Made by a program: the position numbers and the translations under genes. The notes beneath the pieces were generated by a model. The model was given only the letters and a program-made list of their open reading frames with translations. It ran no database searches and was not told the origin of the DNA. From the NCBI GenBank assembly GCA_030656615.1, contig JAUSOY010000067.1:1-52663 (forward strand): DNA of 52,663 bases, written 5' to 3'. This document shows positions 1 through 7,246 of the stretch, in pieces (within the stretch, counting starts at the first letter, position 1; each line of letters begins with the position of its first letter). The stretch is from Bacteroidales bacterium (lineage in GTDB: Bacteria > Bacteroidota > Bacteroidia > Bacteroidales > TTA-H9).

Positions 1-122
1 GATTTAAGCATCATAATAATCTCTGGGTGTGATTCAAGAATTGTATCAATCACACAAAACTCCGGGTTCAATGCCCAGTTTGGCTCTTTAAATTTTAGGG
101 TCAAGTCGTTGAATAGTTTCAT
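1..122 (-). CDS. Transposase, N-terminal fragment (left IS copy)
   Basis: The frame opens at an ATG on the minus strand (bases 122-120) and runs off the window edge after 40 codons. The peptide starts MKLFNDLTLKF and continues with a segment resembling NPEFxxIDxILExxPE, which recalls N-termini of Bacteroidota transposases (possibly ISNCY/ISDol1-like, from memory and unsure). The same start and upstream region occur at the right end of the window in opposite orientation, which is the main support for a mobile-element gene. A hairpin with arms GTATCTT and AAGATAC lies 7 nt upstream of the start and may limit its translation. Only the N-terminus is present, so no catalytic residues can be seen. 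Confidence 0.6.
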   Translation of the reverse strand, partial: MKLFNDLTLKFKEPNWALNPEFCVIDTILESHPEIIMMLK

Positions 123-232
123 AATTCCTGTATCTTTAATACTAAGATACTTATTCTACTTATACCCAAAATATTTTTATCGTTAAGTTATTATATTAGT
201 TATCAACAATTTAAGTTTAAAGACAGACTCTA
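96..232. repeat. Left arm of a 137-bp inverted repeat (IS end)
   Basis: This stretch is the reverse complement of 52527-52663 with no indels and two mismatches (126 versus 52633, 158 versus 52601). It contains the first 27 bases of the transposase, its 5' UTR and the IS terminus. Identity stops at CTCTA (228-232), next to host DNA, so the IS end is at about 230-232. The shared TA at the junction could be a target dinucleotide. The two mismatches argue that these are two separate IS copies and not a fold-back artefact of one copy. Confidence 0.9.
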
Positions 233-237
233 ATTAG

Positions 238-915
238 ATGAAAACAAAACACGTTTTTTTGATTTTGATTTTTACCTCCTTCATTTCATCGGCAATGGCT
301 CAGAGTAATGTTCCTGGGAAAATATCGCTTGCCGTTCTAGGAGGTGTTAATTTTCAAAATTTGAATGGGGAAAATACAGAAGGTATTAAACTCGAAAACA
401 GTTTAATCGTTGGTTATCACATCGGAATTAATGCACAGATTCCCGTTGCACCCGAGTTTTACTTTCAACCAGGTTTACAATTCAGTACAAAGGGATCGAA
501 ATATACACTAGGAGATATAAGCAGCACGACCAAGCTTTCGTATATTGAAATGCCATTGAATTTTGTTTACAAAGGATTGCTGGGCACCGGTTACATTTTT
601 GTAGGATTAGGGCCTTATGTTGCATACGGTGTTGGAGGTAAATCCATTTATGAAGATGCTACCTCATCAACCGAGTCTAAAATCGAATTCCAAAACGAGG
701 TTGTATCCGGCGACCCTTTAACCAGCGTTTATGTTAAACCCTTTGATGCTGGTGGTAATATTTTCTTCGGATATGAAATGGCTGGTGGATTGTTTATGCA
801 ATTGAACGCACAACTCGGTATGCTTAATATTAAACCAGATAGCTATCTCCATCCCGATGATCGATCGACCCTAAAAAATACCGGTTACGGCCTCTCACTT
901 GGTTATCGGTTTTAA
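238..915 (+). CDS. Outer-membrane beta-barrel protein
   Basis: The 225-residue protein has an N-terminal signal peptide (hydrophobic stretch at residues 5-20, cleavage probably after AMAQ). It then has alternating amphipathic strands of the small OMP_b-brl (PorT-like) type, and ends in a strand finishing YRF, the C-terminal aromatic that OMP barrels use for Bam recognition. An 8-strand barrel in the outer membrane is likely; no ligand can be assigned. The ATG lies only about 5 bp from the end of the left IS, so its original 5' UTR and promoter have been replaced. Expression must start inside the IS end or read through it. The next gene follows after 21 nt on the same strand. Confidence 0.8.
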   Translation: MKTKHVFLILIFTSFISSAMAQSNVPGKISLAVLGGVNFQNLNGENTEGIKLENSLIVGYHIGINAQIPVAPEFYFQPGLQFSTKGSKYTLGDISSTTKLSYIEMPLNFVYKGLLGTGYIFVGLGPYVAYGVGGKSIYEDATSSTESKIEFQNEVVSGDPLTSVYVKPFDAGGNIFFGYEMAGGLFMQLNAQLGMLNIKPDSYLHPDDRSTLKNTGYGLSLGYRF

Positions 916-936
916 CTTACCTCTTAAAATTCAAAA

Positions 937-1161
937 ATGAAAAAGCCATTGGGCATTGTGCTAATCGTAGTTGGAGCAATTATGTTAGCCTATACCGGAT
1001 TCAATTATGTAACTACCGAAAAAGTGGTTGATTTAGGTCCGATTGAAATAAATGCAGAAAAAAGTCACACGCTTCAATGGCCGCCGTTTATTGGTTTTGT
1101 GTTAATTGCCGGGGGTGCTTATGCAATTTTGCATGACAAAAAAAAATCCTCTCCCGACTAA
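937..1161 (+). CDS. Small two-helix membrane protein
   Basis: The 74-residue protein has two predicted transmembrane helices (about 6-23 and 50-64) around a hydrophilic loop and a lysine-rich tail. The pattern of an N-terminal GIVLIVVGAIML-like helix and a second Gly-rich helix resembles DUF3185-like small membrane proteins, but I do not assign the family firmly. It follows the OMP gene by 21 nt, so the two are probably cotranscribed. No function can be given. Confidence 0.65.
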   Translation: MKKPLGIVLIVVGAIMLAYTGFNYVTTEKVVDLGPIEINAEKSHTLQWPPFIGFVLIAGGAYAILHDKKKSSPD

Positions 1162-1257
1162 TTTTTAGAGAGCCGATTGAATTTGCTCAATGTATAAATC
1201 ATACAATATTGATAAGGAATTGAGTAAAACATCGCGACAATTAATAAATGAAATCCA

Positions 1258-1283
1258 CAGGTGTGGAAATAGTTTCACACCTG
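1258..1283. promoter_or_regulatory. Near-perfect palindrome upstream of the lmo0937-family gene
   Basis: CAGGTGTGGAA and TTTCACACCTG form inverted arms of 11 bp (one G-T pair) around a 4-nt loop, 55 bp before the start at 1338. No T-tract follows, so a terminator is unlikely. It carries TGTG/CACA, like the TGTGT half-sites of the nearby shared promoters, so an operator is possible. Confidence 0.45.
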
Positions 1284-1337
1284 ATTCTCCGGCTAGCGTA
1301 AAATAAAATTAACAATAAATAATAATAACATAAAGTC

Positions 1338-1493
1338 ATGGGAAATTTACTTTACATCATCGCGGTAATCCTGATTATACTTTGGGCCATCGGATTCATT
1401 AGTTATAACTTCGGAGGTCTTATTCATATTCTGCTTGTAATTGCAATTATTGCAGTAATACTTCGCGTTATACAAGGAAAAAAGATTTTGTAA
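1338..1493 (+). CDS. lmo0937-family small membrane protein
   Basis: This 51-residue ORF starts MGNLLYIIAVILIILWAIGF. It has two hydrophobic helices separated by a short Gly-Gly turn (GGLIHILLVIAI) and ends in a basic tail. That is the typical pattern of the lmo0937-family membrane peptides of about 50 residues, which in Bacteroidota often sit beside YtxH and other general-stress genes, as here. It has its own strong terminator at 1539-1563. Its molecular role in the family is unknown to me. Confidence 0.75.
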   Translation: MGNLLYIIAVILIILWAIGFISYNFGGLIHILLVIAIIAVILRVIQGKKIL

Positions 1494-1538
1494 GAAACCG
1501 TTCGTTCTTTAATCATTATATAATTGGGTTTGTATTAT

Positions 1539-1563
1539 AAATGTGGGCACAATGCCCACATTT
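1539..1563 (+). terminator. Intrinsic terminator after the lmo0937-family gene
   Basis: AAATGTGGGC and GCCCACATTT form a perfect 10-bp stem with loop ACAAT, followed by a T-rich run, 45 nt after the stop codon at 1493. Confidence 0.75.
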
Positions 1564-1655
1564 ACTTTCTAATATCAATTAAGGTTTTAAGATTGATCGA
1601 ATGAAACGAGCATGGTTTAACAAATACAATAGCATAAGTAATAATTTACCCGTGC

Positions 1656-1684
1656 GAGTTCCCTGCCTACCGGCAGGCAGGCAT
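1656..1684 (+). repeat. Dispersed palindromic repeat, copy 1
   Basis: This 29-bp intergenic element has the core CCTGCCTACCGGCAGGCAGG, an imperfect GC-rich palindrome in AT-rich surroundings. A second copy in opposite orientation is at 12808-12837, and the two share GAGTTCCCTG and GGCAGGCAT flanks. It looks like a small REP or MITE-like element. Confidence 0.6.
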
Positions 1685-1758
1685 GTGTATAGAACTACTG
1701 AGATAAACATAGAATCATATCTTATTGAAACACAATACATCAGCAAATATTTAGTCGA

Positions 1759-2562
1759 ATGAAAAAAATTATCGTATTAATATTTATCGCATCCATTCTG
1801 TCAGGGTGTATATTAAATAAGGTTACAGGGCGAAAGCAATTAAGCCTGGTTCAGGAATCGGAATTGCAACTGATGGCCGTCAGCCAGTACAGTATATTTT
1901 TATCAGAAAATAAGGTATTAAATCCAGGCAGCAATGCAAATGCAGCAATGGTTGATCGGGTTGGGGCACGGATTGCAAATGCAATTACAAAGTATTATCA
2001 AAGTCAGGGAAAAGGTTCGGTAACTGAAGGATACAAATGGGAATTTAACATGGTAGAGAGCAAAGAAGCGAATGCCTGGTGCATGCCCGGTGGGAAAGTA
2101 GTTGTTTACTCGGGTTTATTAGCAATAACTCAAAACGAAACAGCGATGGCAATTGTTGTCGGCCACGAAATTGCTCACGCCATTGCAAAACATGGCAGCG
2201 AGCGAATGAGTCAGGCAATGATGCAGCAATTAGGCGGCGTGGCCTTACAGGTAGCATTATCGCAAAAACCTGCTGAAACCCAAAATATATTTTTACAATC
2301 ATATGCCATTGGAAGCCAGGTTGGGGCAATGTTACCCTGGTCGCGGCAGCAAGAAACTGAAGCCGACAAGTACGGATTAATATATGCAGCCATGGCCGGT
2401 TACAACCCGCAGGAAGCAATTGCTTTCTGGCAAAGAATGTCGACGGCAGGCGGGCCTAAACCTCCCGAATTTCTAAGCACGCATCCTTCCGATGAAACAA
2501 GAATGAGAAAGCTAAGGCAATTTATGCCGGAAGCCATGAAATATTATTCTGCAAATAAATAA
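1759..2562 (+). CDS. M48-family metallopeptidase lipoprotein
   Basis: The 267-residue protein carries a lipoprotein signal peptide with lipobox LSGC (Cys17). It has the zinc-protease motif HEIAH (136-140) and the third ligand motif ExxxD (E199, D203). This is the family of periplasmic outer-membrane quality-control proteases such as LoiP, YcaL and BepA, here without TPR repeats, so closest to LoiP/YcaL in length. It probably sits on the periplasmic face of a membrane and degrades misfolded envelope proteins. The position among stress genes fits. The ATG is fixed by the signal peptide. Substrates are unknown. Confidence 0.88.
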   Translation: MKKIIVLIFIASILSGCILNKVTGRKQLSLVQESELQLMAVSQYSIFLSENKVLNPGSNANAAMVDRVGARIANAITKYYQSQGKGSVTEGYKWEFNMVESKEANAWCMPGGKVVVYSGLLAITQNETAMAIVVGHEIAHAIAKHGSERMSQAMMQQLGGVALQVALSQKPAETQNIFLQSYAIGSQVGAMLPWSRQQETEADKYGLIYAAMAGYNPQEAIAFWQRMSTAGGPKPPEFLSTHPSDETRMRKLRQFMPEAMKYYSANK

Positions 2563-2612
2563 TAGCCATAAAATCTGCCTGGGCTTTTCAGAAGTACCTG
2601 GCAATACAATAA

Positions 2613-2680
2613 TGTGTGAAAGATGCAAATCAAACCAGAAATTGTGTAACACATTTCGCCAAAGGGATACTGACCTTTAT
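2613..2680 (+). promoter_or_regulatory. Shared stress promoter, copy A (YtxH operon)
   Basis: TGTGTGAAAGATGCAA (2613-2628) is followed by a second TGTGTAA at 2643 within ATTGTGTAACACATTT, and by ACCTTTAT at 2673, a variant -7 box. The three elements are spaced exactly 30 nt apart, as in copies B and C. The start codon lies 47 nt after the ACCTTT start. The 30-nt steps (about three helical turns) suggest a regulator bound on one face of the DNA upstream of RNA polymerase. Confidence 0.7.
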
Positions 2681-2719
2681 ATCAGTTAAATTTATCAACA
2701 AATATTAAAAATAAAAATT

Positions 2720-2953
2720 ATGAGTTCAGGAAAAGTAGTATTAGGATTACTGGCTGGCGTTGCCGTCGGTGCACTTGCAGGAATTTTATTTGCCCCTGCA
2801 AAAGGTTCAAAAACCAGAAAAAGAATTTTAAAGAAAGGTGAAGATTACAGCGATGCATTAAAAGAAAAATTTGATGATTTAGTCGATAATCTTACTGAAA
2901 AATTTGAAAAGGCAAAAGAAGATATTTCTGGAAATACTGAAAAAGTAAAATAA
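2720..2953 (+). CDS. YtxH domain protein
   Basis: The 77-residue protein starts with a glycine-rich hydrophobic helix (about 6-24, GLLAGVAVGALAGILFAP). A basic KGSKTRKR stretch and a charged helical tail follow: the YtxH (PF12732) architecture of small general-stress membrane proteins. The family is induced by stress in many bacteria; its biochemical role is not established. Here it is first gene after the shared promoter A and probably leads an operon with the cupin, holin-like, 3849 and AI-2E family genes. Confidence 0.85.
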   Translation: MSSGKVVLGLLAGVAVGALAGILFAPAKGSKTRKRILKKGEDYSDALKEKFDDLVDNLTEKFEKAKEDISGNTEKVK

Positions 2954-3005
2954 GTTATAGACTTCTCTGAAAAAAGCAGAAACCGAAGAAAGCTGAGGAA
3001 TAAAA

Positions 3006-3443
3006 ATGCTTCAAGTTATTACATCGGTTCAATCGAAATTAAAAAAGATCATGCAAACAGGAACTTTGAAAACACATTCCTACGACAAAACGAACAGGCC
3101 GGTGATTGACTCCTTGTCTTCATTCAATTTGTCCGAACTTTTTGAAAAAGGGATATTAAAACAAACCTTGATGAAAGGGGAATTGTTTTCAAAAATTCTT
3201 GTGAATAGTTCAGACAGGCAGGTAGTACTAACCACCATTCATAAGGATACGGAAATTGATTCTTTTCAGTCGAGTGATTCTGTTACTTTTTATGTAATTG
3301 AGGGACAATTGAAACTTCATACAAAAAAAGAATCATTTATTCTGGAGGAAGGCCATTTTTTTGCACTTCATGAGCATATTGACTACCGCCTCACCGCGGC
3401 CTTAGAAACCATTTTTCTATTAACCATTGCAAAAAGTGATTAA
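3006..3443 (+). CDS. Cupin-like protein
   Basis: The 145-residue protein has a single small-barrel cupin-type core: residues 85-140 contain the turns of VIEGQLKLHT and EEGHFFALHEHIDYRL. The His residues near 122-124 could bind a metal, but the usual first cupin motif (GxxxxxHxH) is degenerate. There is no signal peptide, so it is probably cytosolic. The start at 3006 is preceded by a GAGGA-type ribosome site 8 nt away; an internal Met at 3051 is the alternative. It sits in the YtxH stress operon. A ligand cannot be inferred. Confidence 0.6.
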   Translation: MLQVITSVQSKLKKIMQTGTLKTHSYDKTNRPVIDSLSSFNLSELFEKGILKQTLMKGELFSKILVNSSDRQVVLTTIHKDTEIDSFQSSDSVTFYVIEGQLKLHTKKESFILEEGHFFALHEHIDYRLTAALETIFLLTIAKSD

Positions 3444-3488
3444 CTGAGAAATTTGAATTAAACTTTCGTAAACAAAAAGAATTATTTT

Positions 3489-3842
3489 ATGTCAGATACT
3501 TTAGATGACAATGTAAAGTTAATTGAATCGCTGCTTGAAAATGCTACCGATTATGGTAAAACAAGTTACGAACTGATACGATTAAAAACACTTGACAAAA
3601 CATCGGATGTGGTGTCAACCATAATTCCGCATTCTATTGTTTTTGTTATCATTGTTTTGTTCACGCTTTTTTTTAATTTGGGATTGGCCTTCTGGCTTAG
3701 TGAGATCCTTGGAAGTCACTATTTTGGATTTTTTGTAATAGCTGCTTTTTATGGACTGGTGGCACTTGTGATGCAATTGTTTTTTCACAACTGGCTTAAA
3801 CAAAAAATTTACAATTATATAGTAAAACAGTTGTTTAAATAA
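3489..3842 (+). CDS. Phage-holin-family / YqjE-like membrane protein
   Basis: The 117-residue protein has a charged helical N-terminus, two long transmembrane helices (about 48-70 and 78-98) and an amphipathic basic tail. This is the layout of the Hol_rev/YqjE-like 'phage holin family' that chromosomes encode beside YtxH or ElaB/YqjD-type proteins. There is no other phage gene nearby, so a lysis role is unlikely; an inner-membrane stress role is more plausible. The next gene follows after 6 nt, so cotranscription is nearly certain. Confidence 0.7.
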   Translation: MSDTLDDNVKLIESLLENATDYGKTSYELIRLKTLDKTSDVVSTIIPHSIVFVIIVLFTLFFNLGLAFWLSEILGSHYFGFFVIAAFYGLVALVMQLFFHNWLKQKIYNYIVKQLFK

Positions 3843-3848
3843 AACGAT

Positions 3849-4253
3849 ATGGAAAATATTAAAACACCTGCTGATCTTAAGAATGCGATTTTGTTATTGG
3901 AAGCAGAACAGGCTATTCATTTACAAAATTTGAGAAAACAGTTTTTCCTTACCTACGAAAGTTTAAAACCGGCGAAACTTATTGAGAACACCCTAAGAGA
4001 CATTGCATCATCTCCCTATCTGGTCAATAATATATTAGCCACATTTGTTGGACTGCTAAGCGGCTATATTTCTAAAAAAGCTGTTACAAGCCAATCAAGC
4101 TCAAAACTCAGAAAGCTTTTCGGATATTTATTACAGTTTGGTATTACGAACCTGGTTGCTCAAAACCCAGAAACGATTAAATCATTCGTAAGTTATATTT
4201 CAGAACACATTTTTCATAAAAGGGGAATGAATGACCAAAACCGTGAAGGATAA
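3849..4253 (+). CDS. Conserved small envelope protein, unknown
   Basis: I do not recognise a named domain in this 134-residue protein. It has a helical, charged N-terminal third, one moderately hydrophobic Gly-containing segment (about 59-73, LATFVGLLSGYI), and a second weak hydrophobic stretch near 93-105. The layout and position after the holin-like gene resemble YqjK/YqjD-type partners of YqjE. Its last 23 nt overlap the start of the AI-2E-family gene, so translation of the two may be coupled. Confidence 0.6.
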   Translation: MENIKTPADLKNAILLLEAEQAIHLQNLRKQFFLTYESLKPAKLIENTLRDIASSPYLVNNILATFVGLLSGYISKKAVTSQSSSKLRKLFGYLLQFGITNLVAQNPETIKSFVSYISEHIFHKRGMNDQNREG

Positions 4254-5373
4254 AATACTTATCGTGCCACTTTACTTAAAAACAGTATTAATTACCATTG
4301 GTATTTTTGCTGTTTTTGCAATATTGTACATTGCTCAAAGCATTTTGATCCCTCTTGTTTTTGCATTAATAATTGCCATTGTACTCCATCCGGTTGTAAA
4401 CTGGTTAATTCAAAAAAAAATAAACCGAGTGGTGGCCATTGTCATTGTCTTATCCATTACGGTTATATTTATTGCCGCTTTTAGCTCCCTTATATTCCGG
4501 CAGGTAATCCGGTTTAGTGAATCATGGCCAGTATTAGTCGATAAATCCACAGCAATGATCAACCAAACCATTGCTGATGCTGCCATTTTTTTCGATGTCA
4601 GACCGAAAAAAATACATGTCTGGATTGCTGTTACCAAAGAAGAACTTATTAATAAAAGCAGCGTAGCAATCGGGCAAACACTGGTCATCCTCGGCAACGC
4701 TTTGGTCGTGTTGTTTTTAATACCTGTTTATGTTTTTATGATCTTGTTTTATCAACCGCTTTTACGTGAATTTATCCAACGGCTTTTCAGCGAAAGTAAC
4801 AAGGCCAAGGTTAGCAAAATTGTAAGCCAGATCAAAGTGGTTATTCAACGTTATCTGATTGGATTAATTATTGAATTTGTGTTAGTTGCCATACTAAACA
4901 TTGCTGCCCTTTTAATGCTGGGAATTGAATACGCAATCTTGCTCGGAATACTTGGTGCATTGCTTAATATCATTCCATACATCGGCGGAATTATTAGTGT
5001 TGCATTATTTATGTTGGTTGCGTTCGTTACCAAATCACCGGTACATGTGCTATACGTTGTTGTGGCCTATTCGCTTATCCAGCTCATCGATAACAACTAT
5101 ATCATTCCGAAAATAGTAGCTTCAAAGGTCAAAATCAATGCTTTGTTTTCCGTCATTGTAGTCATTGCCGGTAATATGTTATGGGGTATACCGGGCATGT
5201 TCCTTTCCATTCCTATTCTTGCCATTGTAAAACTTGTTTTCGACCACATCGATTCGTTAAAACCCTGGGGATTTTTATTAGGCGATACCATGCCCCCATT
5301 AATTAAAATCGCTCCCATTTTTAAAAAGCTAAAACTAAAGAAAACCATTCCCGAACATGCTGAAAATGTGTGA
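4231..5373 (+). CDS. AI-2E family transporter (PF01594)
   Basis: The 380-residue inner-membrane protein has about eight transmembrane helices. A hydrophilic stretch lies near residues 95-150, and the conserved C-terminal segment has a LLNIIPYIGG-type motif (about 240-255) and a QLIDNNYIIPK motif. This is the AI-2 exporter (TqsA/YdiK-like) superfamily; members export varied small molecules or ions, so the substrate is not known. The ATG at 4231 has an AGGGG ribosome site a few bases before it. The last codons and stop overlap the first TGTGTGA of promoter B, so the operon end and the next promoter are fused. Confidence 0.88.
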   Translation: MTKTVKDKILIVPLYLKTVLITIGIFAVFAILYIAQSILIPLVFALIIAIVLHPVVNWLIQKKINRVVAIVIVLSITVIFIAAFSSLIFRQVIRFSESWPVLVDKSTAMINQTIADAAIFFDVRPKKIHVWIAVTKEELINKSSVAIGQTLVILGNALVVLFLIPVYVFMILFYQPLLREFIQRLFSESNKAKVSKIVSQIKVVIQRYLIGLIIEFVLVAILNIAALLMLGIEYAILLGILGALLNIIPYIGGIISVALFMLVAFVTKSPVHVLYVVVAYSLIQLIDNNYIIPKIVASKVKINALFSVIVVIAGNMLWGIPGMFLSIPILAIVKLVFDHIDSLKPWGFLLGDTMPPLIKIAPIFKKLKLKKTIPEHAENV

Positions 5374-5434
5374 ATGATGCAACTCATTCATTAAATTGTG
5401 TAATACATTCCTGGTAAAAATATCCAACCTTTAC
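5367..5434 (+). promoter_or_regulatory. Shared stress promoter, copy B (DUF4382 gene)
   Basis: TGTGTGAATGATGCAA (5367-5382), TGTGTAA at 5397 within ATTGTGTAATACATTC, and ACCTTTAC at 5427 keep the exact 30-nt steps of copies A and C. The first 7 bases are the end of the upstream coding region including its TGA. The ATG at 5472 lies 45 nt after the ACCTTT start, close to the 47 and 43 nt seen in A and C. Confidence 0.7.
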
Positions 5435-5471
5435 TATTAATTATCGGATTAAAAACCTAATAACAATACAA

Positions 5472-6257
5472 ATGAAAAACCGAAAATTCTTAAGCATGAA
5501 AAAGATAATGCAGGCATTATTTTTAAGCCTTTTAGTTTTATTTATCGCCTCTTGTGGCAAAGATGACAAGAAAGACAAAGCACAGCTCTCCGTTTTAATG
5601 ACTGATGCTCCAGGCCCGTATGATGCAGTGTATATAGATCTTCTGAGTGTAGAAGTTACTGGAAATGGAGGAGATGCGATACTACTCACAACAAACGCAG
5701 CCATTTATAATCTTCTCGATTTATCAAACGGGGTAAATACACTTATTGCCACAAGCGATATGGAACCAGGAACAATATCACAAATCAGGTTGATATTGGG
5801 CCCAAACAATTCTGTTATCGTGGATGGTGAGAGTTACCCACTAAGCACACCGAGTGCTCAGCAGTCTGGACTAAAACTTCAGGTTCACAAAACCTTTGAG
5901 GCAGGTGTAGCATATGCCATCTTGCTCGATTTTGATGCACATCAATCAATTATAGAAAAAGGCAATGGTGAGTATCAACTAAAACCCGTTATCAGAACTA
6001 TTGATATTGCCTTATCAGGTTCTTTAAAAGGGAAAATAACTCCGGTTGGTGTAATTGCCACGGTAACGGCCACATCCGATGGAATAACTTTTTACTCTTC
6101 CGTGAACAACTCGAACGGCGATTTTCTGGTTGCAGGATTGCCGTCAGGCATCTATGATATTACCGTAACCCCTGCCCTTCCCCTATTGCCTGTAACAATA
6201 ATTGAAAAAACAGTTGTTGTGGGCGCTTCAACAGATGTTGGAATAATAGCTTTATAA
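5472..6257 (+). CDS. DUF4382 lipoprotein with C-terminal Ig-like domain
   Basis: The 261-residue protein has a lipobox near IASC (Cys28). A DUF4382 domain follows (about 37-170, with the typical LSVLMTDAPGPYDAVYID start). The C-terminal domain of about 75 residues looks like a carboxypeptidase-regulatory/CnaB-type beta-sandwich (SGSLKGKITP, GDFLVAGLPSGIYDI). It is probably periplasmic or surface-exposed and anchored to the outer membrane; the function of the family is not established. The ATG at 5472 fits the promoter spacing, with 5496 as the alternative. It is monocistronic, between promoter B and a strong terminator. Confidence 0.82.
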   Translation: MKNRKFLSMKKIMQALFLSLLVLFIASCGKDDKKDKAQLSVLMTDAPGPYDAVYIDLLSVEVTGNGGDAILLTTNAAIYNLLDLSNGVNTLIATSDMEPGTISQIRLILGPNNSVIVDGESYPLSTPSAQQSGLKLQVHKTFEAGVAYAILLDFDAHQSIIEKGNGEYQLKPVIRTIDIALSGSLKGKITPVGVIATVTATSDGITFYSSVNNSNGDFLVAGLPSGIYDITVTPALPLLPVTIIEKTVVVGASTDVGIIAL

Positions 6258-6282
6258 AATAAAGAAAATCGAATATCTCGTT

Positions 6283-6314
6283 AAAAGGAGGCTATTAATA
6301 TGGCCTCCTTTTTT
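6283..6314 (+). terminator. Intrinsic terminator after the DUF4382 gene
   Basis: AAAAGGAGGC and GCCTCCTTTT form a 10-bp perfect stem with a 10-nt loop, and the T-run continues to about 6316. Confidence 0.9.
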
Positions 6315-6350
6315 TATTAGAAACTTCGATAAAATTGGCATTTCTGAGAA

Positions 6351-6418
6351 TGTGTGAATGTTGCAACTTATACAGGAAGTTATGTAACACATTCCGAACC
6401 AAAAGACTCAACCTTTGT
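6351..6418 (+). promoter_or_regulatory. Shared stress promoter, copy C (6454 gene)
   Basis: TGTGTGAATGTTGCAA (6351-6366), TATGTAA at 6381 within GTTATGTAACACATTC, and ACCTTTGT at 6411 again sit 30 nt apart. AACCTTTG is close to the Bacteroidota -7 box TAnnTTTG. The ATG at 6454 is 43 nt downstream. Confidence 0.7.
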
Positions 6419-6453
6419 ACATTAGAAAACCAAACAAAAGAAAGATTTAAATT

Positions 6454-6954
6454 ATGAAAACTATAAAATTATTTGTTGTTGGATTGCTCTTGATTTTTGC
6501 TGCTTCAGTTGATGCACAAATATCAATGCAGGTTAATGCTGGTACTCCACCTCAATGGGGTCCCGCCGGATATACAGATGTGAGATATTATTATCTGCCG
6601 GATGTGGAAGCCTATTATGATGTTCCATCTTCCATGTTTATTTATCACAATGGAACAACTTGGATTCACCGCAGGTCACTTCCCGTTCGGTACAGAAATT
6701 ATGATTTATATCAGGGATATAAAGTAGTAATGACCGACTATCGTGGCAAAACCCCTTACATTCATTTTAAGGAGTACAAATTGAAATATGCCAAAGGGTA
6801 TCGGGGCAAACCGCAAAAGAACTATGGCGAAAGAGGCCATTCACAAGAACACGATAATCAAAAGCACAGCCAGGGTCATAATGGCAATAAAAAACAAGGC
6901 AATTCGAACGGTAAAAAATCAAATGGTGGTCATGGAAAAGGCAAAAAGAAATAA
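6454..6954 (+). CDS. Secreted protein with His/Gly/Lys-rich tail
   Basis: The 166-residue protein has a cleavable signal peptide (cleavage probably after VDAQ, about residue 21). A compact tyrosine-rich domain follows (about 25-115, YYYLPDVEAYYDVPSSMFIY), then a low-complexity tail of Gly, Asn, His and Lys from about 117 to the end. The front domain resembles short periplasmic Bacteroidota proteins of unknown function. The tail could bind metal or polyanions, but this is only a composition argument. It is monocistronic under shared promoter C. Confidence 0.65.
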   Translation: MKTIKLFVVGLLLIFAASVDAQISMQVNAGTPPQWGPAGYTDVRYYYLPDVEAYYDVPSSMFIYHNGTTWIHRRSLPVRYRNYDLYQGYKVVMTDYRGKTPYIHFKEYKLKYAKGYRGKPQKNYGERGHSQEHDNQKHSQGHNGNKKQGNSNGKKSNGGHGKGKKK

Positions 6955-6999
6955 GAAATGGACCACATGAAAATATGTTCGGCACCAGCTGTCAAATGG

Positions 7000-7036
7000 T
7001 ATGGAAAGCCAAACTTAAAAAACTCGGCTTTCCATA
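7000..7036 (+). terminator. Intrinsic terminator after the 6454 gene
   Basis: TATGGAAAGCC and GGCTTTCCATA form an 11-bp perfect stem with a 15-nt loop. The following T-run is weak (TGTTTTA), so termination may be partial. Confidence 0.6.
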
Positions 7037-7246
7037 TGTTTTACCTGACTCACAAAATTGTAAGGGTAATAAAACCGATGGCTTATAATGAGAATAAACC
7101 TAAATCTATAGGTATTCGATAAAACCAAATATTTTGTTAATTATTCGAGATATGCAAAGGATAGAGACTTCACAATAGATATGTAACACTTTTTACTTTA
7201 AACCCCTTCAAATTCACTCATAAAATTTTACTTAAAAAGAAAAAAA

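Noticed and set aside
2612-2689. A 25-codon ORF (MCERCKSNQKLC...) inside promoter copy A
   Set aside because: The other two promoter copies hold stop codons in the same frame, so the conserved bases are DNA signals, not protein.
3489-3842. Prophage remnant because of the holin-family gene
   Set aside because: No other phage gene is near, and chromosomal YqjE-type holin-like genes are common beside YtxH.
7150-7216. A fifth shared stress promoter before ompA
   Set aside because: It has TATGTAA at 7180 but the first element is off by one base and ACCTTT is missing at +30.
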